DNA of 64,000 nt, taken from the NCBI RefSeq assembly GCF_036417845.1, contig NC_089981.1, positions 39,872,668 through 39,936,667 of the forward strand, written 5' to 3'. This DNA comes from Apteryx mantelli. Taxonomy: Eukaryota > Chordata > Aves > Apterygiformes > Apterygidae. Below are positions 27,171 to 40,100 of the stretch, in pieces (position 1 is the first letter of the stretch; each line of letters starts with the position of its first letter). The translations under genes and the position numbers were made by a program. The notes under the pieces are model-generated. The model saw only the letters and a list, made by a program, of their open reading frames with translations. It did no database searches and was not told the DNA's origin.

Positions 27171-27475
27171 ATGATTTTGGGGGGGAGGGAGAGGCAGCTG
27201 TATGAAAATGCGCAGGTAAAGCGAGAAGTAGATAATACTGGAGATGGCAGAGGTGAGAAAAGAGGCACAAAAGGGGAAAGGAAATGGAGGAGAGTAGCAA
27301 AAAGGTAAAAGATGGTAGGGAAAGGAAAGGGAGAGACATATCTAGCTTCTTACTGAGCCAGATTCCTCACAGCTCAGTCCTGCACCCTCCTCCCAAGAGC
27401 TGGGAGGCAGAGGCAGCCAGTTTGCAGGAAGTGAAGGGTAAGGAGGAAGAGAAAGGAGAAAAGGGGAAATAAGAC
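27171..27475 (+). repeat. Polypurine-rich region
   Basis: Long A/G-rich stretches (27,240-27,340 and 27,425-27,470) with GGAAAGG, GGAGAG and GAAGGGTAAGGAGG-type units, plus a G7 run near 27,179. It could adopt triplex (H-DNA) structure. The frames across it are compositional and not treated as genes. Confidence 0.6.
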
Positions 27476-30400
27476 TGACAGAAAACAAGCACATGTCAAA
27501 AGATATCTGAGCATTTTATCTTGGCTGTCACTTGCAAGTGACCATCTGAAATAATCAGAGGGTATTAATTAGATTAGCAACAAGAATTCAGTGGGTGGAA
27601 ATGTGGGACAATCTGCTTATATTATGCATGTCAGCACATATGACCTCTGTGTTAATTCAGGAGGCATCTGTTTTGTCACTTACTGAGTCCTGGGTGTTCC
27701 TCAGAGAGGTGCTCTGGGTGGAAACAGACGTACTTCAGTAGGAGTAACACTAATCTGTATTTTACTACTTACAGATCTCAACTGGAAGAGGGTTCAAAAT
27801 GTGCTAGGTGCTGTACTAACAGGTCCTGTACTGATACCGCATCTTGCCCCTAGAACTTCCCCTCCAGGAAGCTGAAGTGAGCTATGAAATACAGGGAGAT
27901 GTCTCTATCTACTTGCTGTCCAGTGTCCCCAAGTAAGACGGTCAATTGTCAAAGTTAATCTTAAGCTTTGATGATGCTTCTTTTTCTTGGGGGGGTGTAG
28001 AGACTGTTTATTTGCTTTGTGTTTAGAGATCCTTAAACTAGGGCCCTATCTGCTGGTACTACTATTCCAATTTTTATTGGCAGACTTTGGTGCACAGGTT
28101 TTTTACTTTATATTCAGACAGTGTTTCTGAAAGATGGATTGAGTTCATGCAAGTCCTGGAGGAGGAGAAAGCAAGCCTCCATTGATCAGCTGAAATGAGC
28201 AGTTATCTTTAGGACATGCTTTGCACAAATTTGGGACACTGATATATATTCTCACCAGCCTTCCTGTCTGCACTTTTGGACCTCCCTTCAGTAATTACTC
28301 TGCCTGATATTCCTAAGGAATAGTATTCCTTAAGGACATGCCTACAGCTCCCCTAGAGGACTTTTCCAGTGTGTTGTTTCTCCACACGTCACAGCTGTTT
28401 CTGAGGGTACAGGTGCAGCACCCTACACTTGTATTTCTGCTTGGGAAGGGTGGGGGGAGAAGAAAGATTTTTTTTCTCCCTGTCAGACATGGTGATGCAG
28501 AAGCAGATGGCCTTTCCCAGATATAAGCCAAATATTGGAGCAATGATTGATAATAGACAGAGGGAATGCCTTGCTGCTATGTCATTTTTTCCAGGAAAGA
28601 AAGAAAGAAGAATTCATTCTTTAATGAATTAGTGATGATTTCTACTAAGAGTTGCTAGGGTAGGTGTTATATGTTTAACTTACCCATTTCAAGGGCTTAT
28701 GAAAGGGTTTAACATTTTGCATCTTCAGAGTTGGAAAACTGTCTTTCTGGGTGTTTGCAGTCTTGTGTTTTGTTAAGTATCAAATAGTAATCTCTGAAGA
28801 TCAGGTCTCTTTAAAGTATCTCAGCTTGGGTATTCAAAACACAGGACTTTGAAATTTCTTGGTTTTCCTTCATTCTTCTTTGGCTCCAAAATGTTGTGGT
28901 TTGATGGGTCAAAATCAACTCTCAGATTTTTCTTAAGGCCATCCTACACTGTCTCAGTTAGGTTTTAACTGAAAATGGCGTTCACTGCCATTCCAGTGAT
29001 CATCTAAGAAGCACTTACAGGGTCTTCCTGGACTTCAATCTGGGAATTACTGTTTTAAAGTACTCAGCCAAACTCACCAGATACTATAGACCAAATCTTT
29101 AATCTCTGCTGTTCCTGTCATTGGACTTATCAGAAGTTCAGTCCCTTAGTAACTAGCACAGAATCAGGCTGACTTCTTTTAATACAGAGCTTTCGCTTTG
29201 CTTTTTCCCCCATTGTGCCCTTGAATGTCAGGAAAGTAACTAGTTTTTGCACTATAGTGATTATTTAATCACAGATTGTTCACAAATGTTTCTTCTCCCT
29301 TCTCCTCTATATTGTGAGCATTTTGACTAGCTTCCTCTTGGGGACTTTGCTACTTCCTAGATAAGGTAACTTTATCAGTTTTAACCTTTAACATTTTACA
29401 CTTTCAGATCACTTCTCTACAATTACTTTTATTGGATAGAGTTCCTTTGGTTATTTCAGCTAAGTGCTGCACTCAGTCAAGGTAAAATAATATAGAAAAT
29501 AAACTCAAAAGTTTGAGCTAGGAAAAATCAAACTGTCCACGGTATTTATGTAATACTCCATGTTTTCAGGGTGTGCTTCATGCCCAATAAGTCTTCAAAA
29601 CTCCAGAACAGTTTTGTGAAGAGGAAAAAAAAAAAAAAAAAAAAAAGTAGCGGCCTCCTTTCTTACCGTTCCTAATCTGACTATAATGACAGAGGAATGC
29701 AGGACAGTATGATGATGCTTGTACTGGAGAGTTTCTATTCTATGTGTAAGATAAGAAATGTCACCTGGTCACAGAAAAGGAAAATAAGAAAATAATGGGC
29801 CAGTTTTCCAACTTCATGTTAGGCGAAATTCATAGCATGTCAGCAATGTAATCTTTCTTTTTTTTTTTTCCAGTAGGCATCACAACTAAGGAAGACAAAA
29901 GATTCTGTGTGAATGAGTGAATCTTTTCTATATTGTTTTTTCTTCATGCTATATCTGAAGAACCAGAATAGCTAACAGGAGGTTAGCCACTACCACCTTT
30001 CCATGGGAACTGGCATTCAGGAGTAGATGATTCCTACATTTAAACCTTGTTCTTTGTACTAGAAGTCTGTTGATACATCACAGAAAGATTGAAAGGAATA
30101 GGTCTGTGCAGGTGCTGAATTTGGCTGCAAAGCCTTGATGACTGGTGACGGTATGCAGAAGGGCAAGAACCTATGCTGTATTTGCATAACCGACAGTTGA
30201 AAAAACAACACTTTCAATTATAAACTGAAAAGATAGTGCACAAGAAACACTGAGACAGAGATTCTTTTAATCCCACACTTTCAGTCACATGATGGGACAG
30301 GACCACACTTTGAGCCAATCTGATCATCTTCCCATAGATATGGGATTCTGCTGTGATTCCCTAATTGCTGTGGAATGCTGGTAATAACAAGCAGGGTTTA

Positions 30401-31690
30401 TCACTTCATCTGGATTTTACAGTATTAGAATATTTTACATTTCTTTAGTCTCATTTACCATGGGGAATTTAAGTAACCTGACTAGTAAATCCACATGACC
30501 AATATTTCCTTTTCAGGAGTACACTGTAAAGACTAGGAATGCCTGAAAATGGCTTGCAGCCTTCAAATACTTAGTTATTTACTTTAACCCTGAAACTATC
30601 TCTACAGCTTGTGCAAAAAGTCTTCATCCTCACTTTCAGTAGCTTGGACGGACTCTGAAAAATTCACAGTAGAAATTTCTTTAATGGTCTAAACACAGAA
30701 CAAGCTTTCTTAGGCCTTCAGAATTGTAATATATGCACACAAATATATTGCACTTTTAAGAAATACTTAAGAATTTGTATGAATACTGAGAACACAGAGA
30801 ATCTCTTTCCCTGATGCTTGTTTTGTGAATGTTCTTCAGGCTCTCTGAATGCTAGCGTGGTTATTCGAACGTGCAGTCCATAGTTTAACCATTCTTTCCA
30901 GGAGCCGCTTCTGTAACATAAGGAATTCACCTGCTCCTTAGCTGATGGCACTGTGAGACTGCAAAAGATTTGAGCCAAGGCTTATATTTAGTCAAATCTG
31001 TAATGGTATAAAATCAGATTATTTATTAATACCACTTTTTTGAGTAAAATGTACTGGGATCTTTACAACAAAATGCTGGATTTCATAGTTTCGCAGAATC
31101 AAGACTTAAGATGTTAGCTTTGCTGTTGTTTCCCTGGTGAGATTTTCCACAATGTGAGTGAAAGTGTGTCATGCTGACTAATTATAAATGCTATATTATT
31201 TATCTATTTTTTTCATTCACAAAGAACAAAATAATACACGCTTGGTCTGGATGCTGATTACTAGACAGTGGCAAGGAAAGAACTGAATACATGAAAGATA
31301 AGAGGACTTTGAGTGTGCCTTGAATTCTCTCTGAGAAAGGTGCTTCACATATATGTAAGGGACAGACTGATTCTGCTTCTCATGCCATGTACCTTTATAA
31401 GTGTACAAACTACATAGTGTCCTGTTGAGGAAGAGGGAACAACTTCATAGTTCCATGAATATTCTGTTTCCTAGTAGCACAGTTACCCTTATTTCCATAA
31501 ATGTATTATACATTATGACCCTAAAAATGTAAATCGGGCTCACAAAGAGGAAGTTTTGGATGGAATTGCAGCAAGCAGGTTGGTGGGAGCTTCGGATCCT
31601 GGGGGTGTCTGGATTTTGTCTCCCCCCTCACCTCCCTGTTATTCTGAAGGATCTGCACTAAAATAACCAGCTCGTTTCCCACAGTTTATT
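27476..31690. other. Intergenic, no gene seen
   Basis: No recognisable exon. It contains the poly(A)22 tract and a polypyrimidine run ending in CAG at about 29,871 that resembles an acceptor but has no reading frame to support it. Confidence 0.5.
29625..29646. repeat. Poly(A)22 tract
   Basis: There are 22 consecutive A residues. No retrocopy body is recognisable to the left, so it is listed only as a homopolymer. Confidence 0.95.
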
Positions 31691-32140
31691 GGCCATGTGA
31701 AGAATGCTACTGACCTTAGCTGGACTGGAATGATTATTTAGCCGTTTAGCTGTGGGAGGTGACGTTACTCCAAGTTCCTTCTAGAGATCCTGGCTGTACT
31801 TCATCAGATTCCATGCTAGTGCATGTATGCATGATGAACCTATCACAGCAGTGGTTTAATGGGTATAAACAATTAAGTAATTATAAATTAATGAGCTCTG
31901 TAACTCTGGTATTATAATAACTACATTTTAAAAGGCACTACTTAGTTATAACTCGGAGATTATTTACAGGCAATAATTAAGGTCAAACTGACTTCCTCCT
32001 GTTCCACAGAGTATTTGTATGAGCAGCATGTCAAGCAATAATTAATTTAAGGCAAACCTAATTGCATATTGTACTGAAGTGTGTCATTAGCCTAGAGAAT
32101 ATGATCTTGTATCTATCACTGGTTATATTTTAAGCAAAAA
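31691..32140. promoter_or_regulatory. Homeodomain-motif-rich segment, candidate enhancer
   Basis: A repeat-free AT-rich stretch with several TAATTA/AATTAA cores. The exact 11-mer GCAATAATTAA occurs at 31,970-31,980 and 32,035-32,045, each followed by a similar GG-CAAAC element. It is typical of developmental enhancers. Function and conservation are inferred, not seen. Confidence 0.25.
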
Positions 32141-32864
32141 AGACATATCTTTAAAAAAAGTGAATTGACAGAATAAGTCACACCTTAGTTATGGTATCAT
32201 GTGCTTCAGGGTTTTTTTTATTCAGCCCACAGGAAAGGGAATAAAGTAACAAGAAAACAGGAAAAGGAGTATGGCATATTCCATATATGAAGCAATCTTA
32301 CAAAGAAAGAACAGATGGGAAAAATTAGTGCAATCTTTTTACAGGATTATTCCCTACAGTATATTTCCCAGTGCTTTGTCTGGTCTAGTTTACAAAGATG
32401 CAAATGATGTCGGTTTTATTGCTTCCCTTAGGGGAGATTATTCCAGTCTAATAACATTCAGAGTTAGGAAATTTTACTGATGTTCAAACTGTTTTTCTTT
32501 ACCTGACTTTACCCCATTGCTCCTAGTTGTAAACTCCCGCAGGCAATTCTAAATAGTTCCTCTCCTTCCTGGGTGTTCTGAGCCAAGCAATACCTAAGTA
32601 TTTCTTTTAATCTTTCATCTAAGTCAGTCTAAGTGATGGACACTCAGGCCTCCAGTTTTGAACACAGTCTGATCACTGCCCTGCATTCACATGTATGTCC
32701 ACGTCCACGCGGAGGTACACGTGCTTGCTAAACGGTCACCCAAGACAATGTGCCCCCTTGGTACCTGCTGAATGATGAAGCACGCTTTTGAAAATGGATT
32801 TCTTTTCCAGTTAGTGTGTGTGGGGGGAAGTCACCTGCAATGCTAAGAAAGGTGAATTTGTAGA

Positions 32865-33110
32865 ACTGGCACAGAATCACCAAGATGGGAAGGGATCTGA
32901 GGAGGTCTCTGGTCTGACCTCCATTGCTGAGCAGATCAGGCCTCTGTCCAGTCAGGTCTTGAAAACCCAGACGGACAGAGGTTTCACAGCCTTTCCTGGT
33001 GACCTGTTCCAATGCTGAATTTTCACAGTGAACATTTCCCTCCCCCCCCCCCCCCCCCATATCCAGTTAGAACCTCATCTTATAATTGGTAGCCTTCTGG
33101 GGTTTCTTTA
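32865..33110 (-). mobile_element. CR1 LINE 3' end, minus orientation
   Basis: Read on the minus strand this carries CR1 landmarks in order: a leucine/Asn-rich segment near 33,080, a block reading GTGAAAATTCAGCATTGGAACAG, the VTRKGCETSV-like segment, and the terminal TTGGTGATTCTGTGCC near 32,868. It is more diverged than the copy at 47 kb. A run of 17 C (G on the element's strand) interrupts the normally A-rich stretch. The element was silenced by truncation long ago. Confidence 0.85.
33042..33058. repeat. Poly(C)17 homopolymer inside CR1
   Basis: Seventeen consecutive C residues interrupt the minus-strand CR1 copy. It could form a G-quadruplex on the minus strand. Its length may be unreliable because long G/C homopolymers are hard to sequence. 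Confidence 0.97.
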
Positions 33111-33789
33111 GGTTTGAGGTAGTGGCAAAAGGTGGCTGCATGAATTGCCAGTAAAATGTGTCATGAAAGACACACAGGCTTCTCCAGTTTGGGGTCAGAT
33201 GAACATTGTGAAGTTCTTTCCTCTTTGCGGGTTTTGTTTTTCTGTCCACAGTTATTTTGTTTCTATAGCATTAAATGATAAACTTCATAAGAAAATGTGG
33301 CTTTTTGAATGACTCTCTGAGAGGATGTATGTTTAAAATAGGCTTGTGTTATAATACGACTAAATTCTAAAATGTTTTAAAAGCCACTTCACAAAATGTG
33401 GAAAAGTATCTACTGTTTCATAAAATACCAAACATTGTAATTATTGGTAGTCACACTGTGCAGTGTCACTGCACTGTTGGTATGAAAAGCGAAATCTTCT
33501 ACAGGAAATGGTGAATCTTCTTTGTAATCACAATGCCTAAATCAGATCACCTCAGAGATGACACCTGTGAAGGCGGGTTGCTTTCAGACCCAGGTGTTAC
33601 AACCAACTTGGTTGCTGTGCCCCATGCTTCATCCTTTTGAGGATGTTCGACCTGTGCTCCCCGTGAAGGGCACTGCCGAGCTGTTCAGAGTCCTCCTGGT
33701 GTCGTCTCACCAGCACAGACCTTCTCTTATAGTAGTTGGCCCTGGGTAACCCAGTCACCTCCCAGTGCCCTTTCCTGAAACAGGATCAA

Positions 33790-34020
33790 TGTATTTCAGT
33801 TTTGGCAGACTTGGTTATTCCTTTGGAGTTGCGGCCATCCTGACTGGAGGTGACACTGATGAAGAGATAATACCCTTCCTTTTTGGCAACAGCAAGCGTA
33901 GTGAACAATCTTCTTTTCAGGCTGACAAGCTCCAGTTCCTTAAGCCATTTGAAGACCTCTGTTCTTCTTGCTCTCCTGGATGTCATTTCCAGTGACTGGC
34001 GTATTTGTTGAAGTGGAATT
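33790..34020 (-). mobile_element. Diverged CR1 upstream fragment, minus orientation
   Basis: The minus-strand translation includes RRARRTEVFKWLKELELVSL followed by a segment like LFISVTSSQDGRNSKG. This resembles the end of CR1 ORF2 ([15 protein letters not shown] and LFS-V-SD-GRGNG). It has the same orientation as the clearer CR1 end at 32.9-33.1 kb and may be the same insertion, split by about 0.7 kb of unassigned sequence (33,110-33,790) that I cannot classify. Confidence 0.5.
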
Positions 34021-34169
34021 CTCAGCTTTAGGCTCAGTTTTCTAGTTAAAGTCCTACTAACACTGAAGACAAGCATTGAGGGTATCTTGTAGACTGTGTT
34101 CTGCTTTCCAAGTCCAAGGGTGGTGTTACCTTGCTGCTTGTTGTTGTTGTGGCAGCGTAACATTTACTG

Positions 34170-37100
34170 ATGAGCAGCTTGTGATCAGGCACATCCCCTG
34201 CCTCCGTGTATTCAGAACTGTTTTCTAGGCAGTCATTCCCGATTCTGTTTTTGTAGTTGAACCCTTCCGTGTAAGTGTAGTATTGTGCACTTGATTCTAT
34301 TATTAAACTGTAGTCTATTTTTCCTTTGGACCATTTCTCTGATTTCCTTATTGATAACTGTAATCATTTATGCTCTTTTTCTGAGGCTGTTCTCCAGTAT
34401 CTTATTCAGAGGTAAGGATTTTGTAAAATGTAGTTGTAGTACTCCAAAACTCCAAAAGAAGATTGTGCAAATACTATGAAATAAAATTTAATCTGACATT
34501 AAAGTCGCAGTATTTTTAATAGGCAAAATAGGCATTAGTTTATGAAGCGATATATATGAAAAGGTAAATGGAACACCTGCTTTATGAACAGATGCTGTGG
34601 AAAAAAATGACTTGACATGTTCTTACAATATAAAATTTCCAAATAACAGGGATGAAGTATTTCACACAAAGGCCACCTATGAAGCCATTTCACATAATAA
34701 CAAAATGAAACGACTATGTTCCAAAGAGACTACATTTGTTTTTCATTTAAAAAAATTGTTTTACAATAAGATTTTTTTTGTAGGGGTGTATGGGCATAGT
34801 TGGAACCCAAACTAATAAGTGAGGGATACTGTAATAGTCTTTTGCAGAAATATTTCAAAGGGGACAAGGTTTTGCAAAAAGCTTGGCTTCTGCCTAAGAC
34901 CCAAAATAACTAGCAACACGCTTAGAGGTTTTTAACACATGTGGCTTTGGGCACTTCTAAAAATCTGCCTATAGAGGTGGGTGCTGAACTTTTGAAGAAA
35001 AAAAAACAAAACTATCCTTGAGATCTTTAGAAAATCTGGCTACGTTTTAGACAAATGCCTGTTCTATGATCTCTTGCCCTTTGATATACCAAAGCTTCTC
35101 GTGCTATTTGATGAACTGCTTGTCAGATGTTTATCGGTTTTCAGCTGGCTTTAAAAATAAAAGGGGGGTTTCTTTAGATTTTGTGGAGACGTAGATAGAC
35201 TTTATACTTAGACTTAATATTTTTGAGCAGCCAGCCAAGTGATTAATCAAATTTGTCAGTCCCCTGAGAGGACCTGGAGCACATAGTCCAAAGGCAGGCC
35301 TGGAGAGCCTTTCTCACATTTCAATCCTGACTTGCATCAAGGCTTCAGAGCTTTACTAATATTAACAAGAAATATTTGCATATATTTTTCCACTACCAAA
35401 TGGGGAGAAAATGCTCCTACCATTTACGGTAATGCAGGGAATGAATAGTCAGTTTGTAATGTACATTGAAGATAAGTACTATAATTCATACCACTGTAGA
35501 ATAAATTGTTACCAATAAAAGAATAAGAATATGTACACTTAGATGAACCTGACATTTTACAAAGAGCTGATTTTTAAATATTATAAACAATTGCCATATT
35601 TAAAGTCCAATTTAGGTTTAGTGTAGTGTTCATTTACTAAGGTTTCTGGATGGCATTCATGTTTTTCAGGTATACTGCTTTCCTATTTTCAGTCCTGCTA
35701 TTGGTAGTGTGAACCTGGAAGTTCTTTACCAGCCTCCCACCTTCTAAAATACATCTGAAGTCCTTGTGTATTTAATTAACAATGAAAAACTTATAGCCTT
35801 CCAGAATTTCTGAACATGTGAAAGCCTTATTTAAATCCAGATTGGATGGACAGCTGTATCTTGGCTGACCTGAAGGTGTCCTAAGTGAAACCCTAGGACT
35901 GCTCATTGAAGTATACCCTGCTCCAAACTCTCATGTAGTCAATTGGCAATGCCCGAAAGACTGCCTGAAAGAGCACTATTGCATCCCTTTTCAGCCTTTT
36001 TCAGTATGTAAAAATGGCCTAGTGTTCTGAACATATGCCTCTCGCTGCACTTGAGAAGGATGTTAAATATACAAGAGTAGTAATTATTTACAGCACTAGG
36101 TGGTTAACTTGCTCTTGTATCAACTACCAGTCTTATCCTGATTAATCAGTATTTAATTCTGCATTCCACATCTCTGTTGACCTTTAAAAATATTCTTTGC
36201 TACCAATCAGAAAATTGCATACAGTAGGAATTATTTTAGATCTTATTTGGATGATTAACTGCTTTGTTTTTCAACTCAGTGGGAGGGGTAGACATTTTTC
36301 AATGCATTTCTCAAAATTACATGAAAGTGGTTTCTGAGCCATGGAAGTAGCAGAACTGACTGTGGGTGCAGTGCTCTGGGCTTCATGATAGAAGAAGACA
36401 TTCATACTTCTTTTTAGAAGTTATTTGTTTACTTATTCCTCAGCTCTTTTCCAAAGATTGTACAAGAGTTGCTTAGATATAGCAGCAAGGTAAAGATATG
36501 ATTGCGTAGTAGATATGGTTTAGGTTGAGTTTTAATCTTTACTGAATCTTCTCACTAAATAATGAATGATATGTAGCTGATGGAAGAGATATAGGAAAGA
36601 AAGAGCAGCTGGTGTTTTGACTGATTCTATAATATTATAGTTATATTTCTAAGCTTGTGCCAGGTGCTATAACAACTCTAACTAGGTTTTATTTCATGTG
36701 GATGTAAATAAAGGTTGTGGTTAATTTCCCTGTATCCTGAAAAAAGAGTTTATAGCTGTTAGTGAAAACAATGTTATTTGAGGCCTAAAAAACTAGGAGA
36801 CCTAACTATTGGAACTGTGCAGCTAAAGTAATGGGGCGCTTGAGAGGGTGACTGAGCGTCTAGGAAAGAGGTGAATTAGCAGGTTGGTTATTAAAAAAAT
36901 ACATATCCAGACTTTTGATGGACAATAAAGACATGAAAGCCAGGAAATGACCAAATATAGCCTTCAAATACATATGGCATGAACACATAGTGCGGACAAT
37001 GATTGGAGTTAGCATGGTTGTATATTGTATGGGTAAGCCATTAATCGATTGAAAAATGCATTATAGATTCATGACATAAGCTAAGCAGTAGCAAATGCAT

Positions 37101-40100
37101 GGCAAAATGTATAAGAAAGAGACTAAATGTAAATAAAAGTGGTGATGGGGAGAGAATGCACGTGAATTTTGTGACTCAGCTGCTTGAAAGCTTGGCTGCA
37201 GCATGCTTCATCCCTTACTGTACTGCATCAATAAAGGGAACCTGGGCAACAAATCTGGTTCAGATTCAAATCTGTGGTTAAAGGTGGCTGGTGAGGGGAA
37301 GTCCCTGACTGATGGGAGAAGGAGGCTCCTGGCCAGGACACAGGATTAACAGATGGGCAGTCAAACCTGGAAGAGCATCCGGGGAGGGTCTGGGGTAGGT
37401 GGGACTAGGGCACAGAGGGGAGGAGGGGGGAGCTGCAGCTGAGAATGGCACACATACCAGCTTTAGAAAGGCTTAATTATTTCATTCTTATGAGTTTATT
37501 AAAATTAAACATCTTAATTTAAATCTAATTTCAGTCAAACATAAATAAAATCAGATACAACTAATATGGTATTATCAGCTTACAAGTAATTGTTTCTTTC
37601 CCGCTTGCTTTTACACTTTCAGTGGAGAGAACTGTAGGCTGTGTTAGATACAATCTTGTGGAAAAGAGTTGAGATTTTGTGAAATGCAGTCACACTTTCT
37701 ATTTCACAAAAAAGAATTGTTTATATTTGCTGGTTCTAAACAGCCTGTAAACCCATAAAAGGTTATAACAAATCTCACAATTTTCCCGTCTCTGTGATGA
37801 TGGTTCTTGTGCAATTTGTGTTTCAACATCCAGTTTTGCTTTCTGGACTGCAGCCCTACCTGGAGCACAATCAATTTTGGGATAAACAACAAAGAGAGGA
37901 TGTAATTATATATACTCACAGGAGATGAAAACTAAAACTATTTTCCAGTTTATAAATGTTAAATGGGCTAGAGTCAATTAGCAAAATTATCTTCCACCAT
38001 ATGCTATAGCAATTAATTTATTAGTGAGGAGTGGTCACCTCATGCAACTTCTAACCAGTTCAAATTCTTCCAGTGATAAACAGAAGTCTGAAATCTTTTC
38101 TCTCCTGCAGTACCTAGCAGCGGAAACTAGTTGCCAAAATCCATAAATCTGATGCCTTATCCCCCTCTAAATCCCTCCTCAAAACCTTTTGCCGCTGTGA
38201 TGCTCATGAACCACTCCCATTAGGTAGGCAAGTAGTGAGCTGCAGTGAAGTCTGTTTGCTTCACAGTTATTCAGTCTTTCCAACCCACCCTCACCTTGTA
38301 ATTTATCTGTTCCATCGGTCTCTTTTATCCTGGATGATATGAACTGTTAGATCTCTGCAGGAGCTCTTTCTTATTATTGTTTGCAAAATACCTAATTAGA
38401 TTAGGTCTTTTCATTGGGGTTTCTAGGTGCAGTGATAATATAAATAGTACAATAACTTTGTAAGATTAGCATTATCTCTAACCCAAAAATCTGAAAGTGA
38501 GGCTTCAGGAGTAGATGATTTGCAGTGCACTCAGAGGAACTGAGCAGCACAGATGGCACTGGGGGGCCACAACCAAATTTCATCTGCCAAATCCTGCCCA
38601 ATCATACAGAGGTATGCTAATAGATTTGGGGAGCTTCGCATATTTAAGCCTACACCACTCACTCTCAAAATGCCATTCAGACTAGGGAGTTGGAACAAAA
38701 AGTACCTCTATCATAAGATGCTTTTTATCACATCAATGAATTAATTTCCTCACACTTGGGTCTGATTTATTTGCTATTACTAGTCTCAGGTTGGACATCG
38801 TGCACAGCAAAAGCTTCCCACACTGATGTAGCTTAGGACTAAAATGCAGCCTGAGATCCCTCATGTTTGAGCCACGTGTTTTCAGTACACAAGCCTATTT
38901 TGTCGTGCAGTGAAAGGATCTCATAACAGAAGTGGAGCAAGACTCTTAATTAAACCTTACAAGAGAGGTTATAGGTCCTTAGAGGTGAAAGTTCTGGGTC
39001 ATAACCCCAGCGTGGCATGGCTTTTAGCATGTCACCTTGGCTGTGATATCAATAACTGGGTCAAAACCAGCAATAAAAATGAATACCTTGTGCATCACTG
39101 AGCCAGGAGGAGAACATTATGTCTTTTGAGACCTCTGTGTAACTGGTCATACCTGTTCTAAAATGAGTACGTTCTCTGGGAAGCATTAAAAGAAAAAGAC
39201 CTTACCTATGTGTCTAATCATAATAAATGACAGGCTGGGTTAATTATTACTTGGTAATTCTTTATTTAAACTTTGTACTAAGATTCATTTGCTGTAGATT
39301 CTTTCATGCAGAACATAAAAGATATAATTGTGTACAGAGTGGGCGTGGTGTTTCCCTAGGTCAAGTAAGGAATAATTTGTTTATATACTTGCCTTGTATG
39401 AAAAATATGCATGCTGTGCTTGTACATCCCAGTTTATAAGATTGTTTCCATTAGTGTTTGCATAAAGTGAGGCAAATCAGTTCCTTGGCATTTGGGGGCT
39501 ACTCTTCTTCTCAGCCCAATATAGAAGGGAGCAAGAGACAGTTGTGCTTGCACAGTGCTGCAGCGACTTAATAAGCCCTTCTAGATGCAGTCTAGATCTT
39601 AATCCTTCCCCACTCCATATACCAGTACTTCTAAGTTAGTTGTCCATCTTCTTGTAGAGCTTGTTTAAAATATGTCAGGGGCCAGAATTAGCTTCCAGGC
39701 TGTCCATTAGCCGTCCCAGGGATGGAGCATACAGAATTTTGTTTAAGACCATTTTTGCTCAGATGACTGAAACTGTCTTTCTGCCTTCAAGAATACTGTC
39801 ATAGACAGTACCTCACAGGATCACTTTTTTGAACCAAACTGTGTGTGTAGTTTTTATACATACTTAACAGATGTTGTTGTGCAAGGGAATTTGTAGCAGA
39901 GGCACTGGGCATGTGGAATGATGTATGTGCAGAAAAAGAGAAGTCACTTTGGAAAAGTCTGGTGATATTTTTATTACAAAATAATGCAGTGTCCTGAGAA
40001 AGGAACGCTAGTTAATTCTCAAAGGTCTTGCTTATTCTTCTGCTTGGATTGTAATCGAGTCTCCAAAGGAAACAATAGGATCTATTTGAGACTGACAGAA

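Noticed and set aside
29851-29875. T-rich tract ending CAG, acceptor-like
   Set aside because: The following sequence meets stops quickly in all frames and resembles no exon.
33786-34163. 125-codon minus-strand frame taken as a possible gene
   Set aside because: Part of its translation resembles the CR1 ORF2 tail, so it is better explained as a retroposon remnant.
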